DNA from: an uncultured Pelagibacteraceae bacterium
GTDB lineage: Bacteria; Pseudomonadota; Alphaproteobacteria; Pelagibacterales; Pelagibacteraceae
Direction: 5' to 3'
Length of the DNA stretch: 38,789 nucleotides
Assembly (NCBI GenBank): GCA_902551895.1
Contig: CACDEU010000009.1
Span: 1-38,789, forward strand
In this document: positions 34,833 through 38,789 of the stretch, one piece after another
Layout: every line of letters starts with the position of its first letter
Position numbering within the stretch: position 1 is the first letter of the stretch
Program-made: the position numbers and the translations under genes
Notes under the pieces: generated by a model
The model's input: the letters and a program-made list of their open reading frames with translations, nothing else
Databases searched by the model: none
Told to the model about the DNA's origin: nothing

Positions 34833-37220
34833 ATGGAAGTTAAACATACATCTCCGCTATTACCACTTAGAGACATAGTAGTATTTCCAAGCATGGTTAT
34901 ACCACTATTTGTTGGTAGAGATAAATCTATTACAGCTCTGAATGAAGTTATGAAAAATAATAAAAAAATTATTTTAGTAACACAGAAAAATTCAGAGGTT
35001 GATGACCCAAAAAAGACTGATGTTTTTATGTATGGTTGTGAAAGTTCTATTTTACAACTTCTTAAATTACCTGACGGTACAGTTAAAGTTTTAGCAGAAG
35101 GTTTGAAAAGAGTTAAAATATTAGATTTTAAAGATGATGAGAAGTTTATTACATGTTCTTACGAATATAATAATGATTTACCATCATCCGAAGAAGATTT
35201 AATGCCTTTAGCAATTACAGCTATAAGAAGACTTGAAAAACTTACATCTATAAATAAAAAGATCTCATCAGAAACAATTTCTAACATTAAGGAATTAAAA
35301 GATCCATCAAAGATAGTTGATAATATAGCTTCTCATTTAAATACTACCATTTCAGAAAAGCAGCAAATATTTGAGACTAGAGATATTAAAAAACGATTAA
35401 ATGGTGTTATTAAAATAATGGAAAGCGAAACCAGTATAATTGGTGTTGAGAAAAAAATTAGAGGAAGAGTTAAGACTCAAATGGAAAAAACCCAGAGAGA
35501 ATATTATTTAAATGAACAGCTAAAAGCTATACAAAAAGAACTTGGTGAAATTGAAGATGGAAAAGATGAAACTTCAAATTTAAATAAAGCAATACAAAAA
35601 GCTAAAATGCCTAAAGAAGTTCAAAAAAAATGTTTGGCTGAACTTAAAAAATTAAAAAATATGAGCCCAATGTCTGCTGAAGCTACCGTAGTAAGAAATT
35701 ATCTTGATTGGATGATTGATATACCGTGGTTTAAGAAAGATAAAGTAGATATAGACTTAAAAAATGCACTTAAAACTTTAGATGAAGATCACTATGGATT
35801 AGAAAAAGTTAAAGAGAGAATTATAGAGTTTTTAGCTGTACAAAAAAGAATGGACAAAATAAAAGGCCCAATTTTATGTTTAATTGGTCCGCCGGGTGTA
35901 GGAAAAACTTCTTTAGGTAAATCAATTGCAAAGGCAACAAATAGACAATTTGTCAGAATGTCTCTAGGAGGTGTAAGAGACGAAGCTGAAATAAGAGGAC
36001 ATAGAAGGACATATATAGGATCACTGCCTGGTAAAATTATCCAAATGATGAAAAAAGCTGGCACAAAAAATCCGTTAATACTTCTTGATGAAGTAGATAA
36101 AGTTGGAAATGATTATAGAGGTGACCCTTCATCTGCTTTACTTGAAGCTTTAGATCCAGAACAAAATACAACATTTAATGATCATTATCTTGAAGTTGAT
36201 TACGACCTGTCTGATGTAATGTTTGTTACCACTGCAAATACTCTAAATATATTGCCTCCATTACTCGATAGGATGGAAGTTATAAGAATACCCGGCTATA
36301 CAGAAGATGAAAAAATCAATATAGCAAATAAATATTTATTACCAAAACAGATAAAAGAAAATGGTGTAAAAAAAGAAGAGTTGGAGCTAGCTGAAGGAAC
36401 AATTAAAGAAATAATAAGAAGTTATACGAGAGAGTCTGGTGTTAGAAACTTAGAGAGGGAAATATCAAAAGTTGCAAGAAAAGTTGTAAAAAAAGTAGTC
36501 AGTGGAGAGGAAGCCAAAGTAAATGTAAATCATAAAAACGTACACGACTTTCTTGGAGTTAAAAAATTCAAATATGGCGAAGTAGAATCAGAGGATAAAG
36601 TTGGAATAGTTACAGGATTAGCTTGGACAGAATTTGGAGGAGAAATTTTAAAAATAGAAACAGTTCACATGCCAGGTAAAGGAAGAATGCAAATTACTGG
36701 AAAATTAGGTGATGTAATGCAAGAATCAGTTAAAGCAGCAAAATCTTTTGTTAGATCGAAAAGTTTAGAATACGGAATTATACCACCGATTTTTGAAAAA
36801 AAAGATTTTCATATTCATGTTCCTGAAGGTGCAACACCAAAAGATGGTCCTTCAGCTGGAATAGCAATGGTAACTTCTATTGTATCTTCAATAACCAGTA
36901 ATCCTGTTTATAAACATATTGCAATGACTGGCGAGGTAACAATCACGGGTCAGGTTCTACCAATTGGTGGTTTAAAAGAAAAATTATTGGCTGCTCATAG
37001 AGCGGGAATTAAACATGTTATAATTCCAAAAGATAACGAAAAAGATTTGACCGATATTCCAAAAAAAGTTCGTGAAGATATAAAAATTACAGTTGTGGAA
37101 AATGTAGATGAGGTATTAAAAATTGCTCTAAAAAACCAACTAAAAAGAATTGAATGGACAGAAGTAGAAAATATTTCAAAAAGTGATAAAGATCAAAAAT
37201 CACAAGCTAGTATTCAATAA
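34833..37220 (+). CDS. lon: ATP-dependent protease Lon (LonA)
   Basis: 795 residues, full length. The substrate-binding N-domain begins 'LLPLRDIVVFPSMVIPLFVGR'; the coiled-coil region is near 200-250. Walker A 'GPPGVGKT' at 352-359, Walker B 'LILLDEVDKV' about 415-424, and the protease dyad Ser674 ('PKDGPSAG') with Lys715 ('GGLKEK'). It degrades misfolded and regulatory proteins. It lies 61 bases after clpX and is followed by two tRNA genes starting 49 bases downstream. Confidence 0.96.
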   Translation: MEVKHTSPLLPLRDIVVFPSMVIPLFVGRDKSITALNEVMKNNKKIILVTQKNSEVDDPKKTDVFMYGCESSILQLLKLPDGTVKVLAEGLKRVKILDFKDDEKFITCSYEYNNDLPSSEEDLMPLAITAIRRLEKLTSINKKISSETISNIKELKDPSKIVDNIASHLNTTISEKQQIFETRDIKKRLNGVIKIMESETSIIGVEKKIRGRVKTQMEKTQREYYLNEQLKAIQKELGEIEDGKDETSNLNKAIQKAKMPKEVQKKCLAELKKLKNMSPMSAEATVVRNYLDWMIDIPWFKKDKVDIDLKNALKTLDEDHYGLEKVKERIIEFLAVQKRMDKIKGPILCLIGPPGVGKTSLGKSIAKATNRQFVRMSLGGVRDEAEIRGHRRTYIGSLPGKIIQMMKKAGTKNPLILLDEVDKVGNDYRGDPSSALLEALDPEQNTTFNDHYLEVDYDLSDVMFVTTANTLNILPPLLDRMEVIRIPGYTEDEKINIANKYLLPKQIKENGVKKEELELAEGTIKEIIRSYTRESGVRNLEREISKVARKVVKKVVSGEEAKVNVNHKNVHDFLGVKKFKYGEVESEDKVGIVTGLAWTEFGGEILKIETVHMPGKGRMQITGKLGDVMQESVKAAKSFVRSKSLEYGIIPPIFEKKDFHIHVPEGATPKDGPSAGIAMVTSIVSSITSNPVYKHIAMTGEVTITGQVLPIGGLKEKLLAAHRAGIKHVIIPKDNEKDLTDIPKKVREDIKITVVENVDEVLKIALKNQLKRIEWTEVENISKSDKDQKSQASIQ

Positions 37221-37269
37221 TTAGCAATTTACATTAATCCTACCTTGATGTATTAGTACCCTATTTTTT

Positions 37270-37345
37270 GGGCGGTTAGCTCAGTTGGTAGAGCATCTCG
37301 TTTACACCGAGGGGGTCAAAGGTTCGAGTCCTTTACTGCCCACCA
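37270..37345 (+). tRNA. tRNA-Val (anticodon UAC)
   Basis: 76 bases with CCA encoded at 37343-37345. Acceptor GGGCGGT pairs with ACTGCCC (one G-U). Anticodon arm TCTCG-TTTACAC-CGAGG gives TAC. The D arm 'AGCTCAGTTGGTAGAGC' and T arm with GGTTCGAGTCC are canonical. A second tRNA follows 6 bases later. Confidence 0.95.
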
Positions 37346-37351
37346 AAATAC

Positions 37352-37428
37352 GGGGGTGTAGCTCAGTTGGTTAGAGCGATCGCCTGTCACGCGATAGGTC
37401 GAGGGTTCGAGTCCCTTCACTCCCGCCA
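37352..37428 (+). tRNA. tRNA-Asp (anticodon GUC)
   Basis: 77 bases with CCA encoded at 37426-37428. Acceptor GGGGGTG pairs with CACTCCC, discriminator G. Anticodon arm ATCGC-CTGTCAC-GCGAT gives GTC. D arm 'AGCTCAGTTGGTTAGAGC' and T arm 'GGGTTCGAGTCCC' are canonical. Confidence 0.95.
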
Positions 37429-37524
37429 TTAATTTGATAATTGTTATTATTACTTACAAATATTCAATAAAATGTGACTTTAACTGCACTTTCATTTAAT
37501 TCAAAAGATTATATATAGAAATTG

Positions 37525-37893
37525 ATGCTTGCGGATTTTTTAAAAGATTATTTTTCCATAATTGTTTTCCTAATAATTGCATTAGGTCTAAGCTTTGTAT
37601 TTATTATAATTAATTTTACTTTATCACCAAAAAATCCTGATCCAGAAAAACTTTCATCTTATGAGTGTGGATTTGAACCATTTAATGATTCAAGAATGGA
37701 ATTTGATGTAAGGTTTTATCTAGTAGCAATTTTATTTATTATCTTCGACTTAGAGATAGCATTTTTATTTCCCTGGGCAATTTCATTAGGCAGTATTGGA
37801 TTTTTAGGTTTTATATCAATGATGATATTTCTTTTTATTTTAACTGTTGGTTTTGTTTATGAATGGAAAAAAGGTGCACTCGATTGGGAATAA
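37525..37893 (+). CDS. nuoA: NADH-quinone oxidoreductase subunit A
   Basis: 122 residues from ATG 37525 (a TTG directly before it is less likely). Three helices (about 10-30, 65-85 and 92-112). The NuoA signature '[44 protein letters not shown]' region spans about 44-87; its ECG cysteine loop is the site exposed between active and deactive states of complex I. First gene of the nuo operon; nuoB begins 3 bases after its stop. Confidence 0.95.
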   Translation: MLADFLKDYFSIIVFLIIALGLSFVFIIINFTLSPKNPDPEKLSSYECGFEPFNDSRMEFDVRFYLVAILFIIFDLEIAFLFPWAISLGSIGFLGFISMMIFLFILTVGFVYEWKKGALDWE

Positions 37894-37896
37894 ATA

Positions 37897-38418
37897 ATGG
37901 CAAATTCTGAAAAAGAAAACGAAATACCAGTAGAATTTAAAAAACTTGCTAAAGAATTTAGTGAAAACGGATTTATAACTACATCATTTGATAATTTAGT
38001 TAATTGGGCCAGAGCTGGCTCTTTACATTGGATGACTTTTGGTCTTGCATGTTGTGCTGTAGAAATGATGCATACTTCAATGCCGAGATATGATTTAGAA
38101 AGATTTGGTGCCGCCCCAAGAGGATCTCCAAGACAATCTGACGTGATGATTGTAGCTGGTACCTTAACAAATAAAATGGCTCCTGCTTTGAGAAAAGTTT
38201 ATGACCAGATGCCTGAACCAAGATATGTAATTTCAATGGGTAGTTGCGCAAATGGTGGTGGGTACTATCATTATTCCTATTCTGTAGTTAGAGGTTGTGA
38301 TCGAATTGTACCTGTTGACGTGTATGTTCCGGGTTGTCCACCATCAGCAGAAGCACTTCTTTATGGAATATTACAACTTCAGAAAAAAATAAGAAAAAAA
38401 GGTTCTTTAGAAAGATAA
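37897..38418 (+). CDS. nuoB: NADH-quinone oxidoreductase subunit B (N2 cluster)
   Basis: 173 residues, full length. The N2 [4Fe-4S] ligands are visible: the tandem cysteines in '[11 protein letters not shown]', the Cys in '[13 protein letters not shown]' and the Cys in '[14 protein letters not shown]'. It takes part in quinone reduction at the junction of the peripheral and membrane arms. It is 3 bases after nuoA and 4 bases before nuoC. Confidence 0.97.
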   Translation: MANSEKENEIPVEFKKLAKEFSENGFITTSFDNLVNWARAGSLHWMTFGLACCAVEMMHTSMPRYDLERFGAAPRGSPRQSDVMIVAGTLTNKMAPALRKVYDQMPEPRYVISMGSCANGGGYYHYSYSVVRGCDRIVPVDVYVPGCPPSAEALLYGILQLQKKIRKKGSLER

Positions 38419-38422
38419 ATAT

Positions 38423-38665
38423 ATGAATAATTTGAATAGTTTAGAAAAAAAAATTAATTCTGAGTTAGCAACAAAAGTTAAAAGTACAAAAATTAATCAC
38501 AATCATATCTACATAAATATTGAAAATGAAAATCTATTAGAAGTAATTTTATTTTTAAAAAATAACAATCAAACTAAATTTAAACAATTAATTGATATTA
38601 CTGCTGTAGATTACCCTGAAAATGAAAAACGTTTTTTTCTTTTTAGTCATTATTTTTTAGTTTGA
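38423..38665 (+). pseudogene. nuoC: NADH-quinone oxidoreductase subunit C, N-terminal fragment
   Basis: The frame starts 4 bases after nuoB and gives 80 residues before a stop. Up to about residue 70 it reads as NuoC: 'LLEVILFLKNNNQTKFKQLIDITAVDYPENEKRF' region at about 38-71, where 'FxxLxDItaVDyp' is the family core. Normal NuoC here should run to about 200 residues with the 'vyhllS' strand next; instead it shifts to 'FSHYFLV' and stops. The missing C-terminus is found inverted just downstream on the other strand. The break is probably an artefact at the window edge rather than a natural mutation, because complex I needs NuoC. Confidence 0.85.
38630..38652. other. nuoC: Inverted junction inside nuoC/nuoD
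   Basis: Plus-strand nuoC sequence gives way here to minus-strand nuoC-end/nuoD-start sequence. The join lies in a run of T and A ('TTTTTTTCTTTTTAGTCAT'), which would supply microhomology. The exact breakpoint cannot be fixed without the parental sequence. The arrangement, an inverted join with loss of the intervening DNA, is the usual signature of multiple-displacement-amplification chimeras. Confidence 0.7.
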
Positions 38666-38789
38666 TTTTTAATATATTCAGTTCCTTCCCATGGACTTTC
38701 ATAATCAAAATTTCTGTAATTTTGTTCTAATTTAACTGGTTCATAAATAACTTTTTTATCATCTTCGCTATATCTAACTTCGTTATGGC
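38650..38789 (-). pseudogene. nuoC: NuoC C-terminal fragment in inverted orientation
   Basis: On the minus strand an open frame enters from the right edge and ends at TAA 38652-38650. Its 45 residues contain '[19 protein letters not shown]' then '[14 protein letters not shown]', the highly conserved NuoC end (EVRYDxxxKRVVYEPV...FRxFDFxSPWEG). After the stop, TAATG gives ATG ACT AAA, which fits a one-base-coupled nuoD start. So this is the same gene's 3' end, reversed relative to the plus-strand 5' part, with about 80 middle residues missing. Confidence 0.88.

Noticed and set aside
1..38789. Riboswitches typical of SAR11 (glycine, SAM-V type) and CRISPR, insertion sequences or phage genes
   Set aside because: Leaders before metC, xsc, the TRAP gene and others are too short or lack structured conserved segments; no repeat arrays, transposases or integrases were seen.

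Overview
The window is a gene-dense, very AT-rich stretch with a streamlined layout. Genes overlap by 1-8 bases or abut, convergent genes share stop-codon bases, and no gene-free stretch reaches 300 bases. An AprM-AprB-AprA set, a sulfonate pathway, and the order tRNA-Leu / tig / clpP / clpX / lon / tRNA-Val / tRNA-Asp / nuoABC all point to a marine alphaproteobacterium of the SAR11 (Pelagibacterales) type. This assignment rests on gene content and family knowledge, not on a database search.

Layout. 1-3.2 kb: tail of recX, then a minus-strand group (DUF3553 protein, cysQ, a 47-residue membrane protein), mnmA, a six-helix membrane protein and an unlisted 27-residue very basic peptide. 3.3-8.2 kb: metC, an MFS carrier and a pabB-pabA-pabC operon for p-aminobenzoate. 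8.2-17.8 kb: a sulfur island of aprM-aprB-aprA, a conserved-looking 116-residue protein, a 48-residue membrane protein, a TauE-type sulfite exporter, suyA-suyB (minus), xsc and a FAD amine-oxidase-like gene. 17.8-24.1 kb: minus-strand thiolase, then a tight five-gene run (GMC oxidoreductase, TerC, SDR, M23, M24). 24.2-30.2 kb: a TRAP transporter with a strong terminator between the binding protein and the permease genes, an NCS1 permease, an SDR and a DUF3047 protein. 30.2-31.2 kb: family 5 uracil-DNA glycosylase and a DUF1289 protein. 31.2-38.4 kb: the protein-quality-control block, two tRNAs and nuoAB.

How genes work together. Xsc (sulfoacetaldehyde) and SuyAB (sulfolactate) both release sulfite. 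AprBA with the membrane protein AprM can oxidise sulfite to APS, and TauE can export it. The 8-18 kb region therefore reads as one sulfite-producing and sulfite-disposing module.

The last ~140 bases are anomalous. The plus-strand nuoC stops after about 75 recognisable residues. The C-terminal 45 residues of NuoC then appear on the minus strand, followed by what looks like the nuoD start codon. This is an inverted junction at the window edge, most likely an amplification or assembly chimera, though a real inversion is not excluded.
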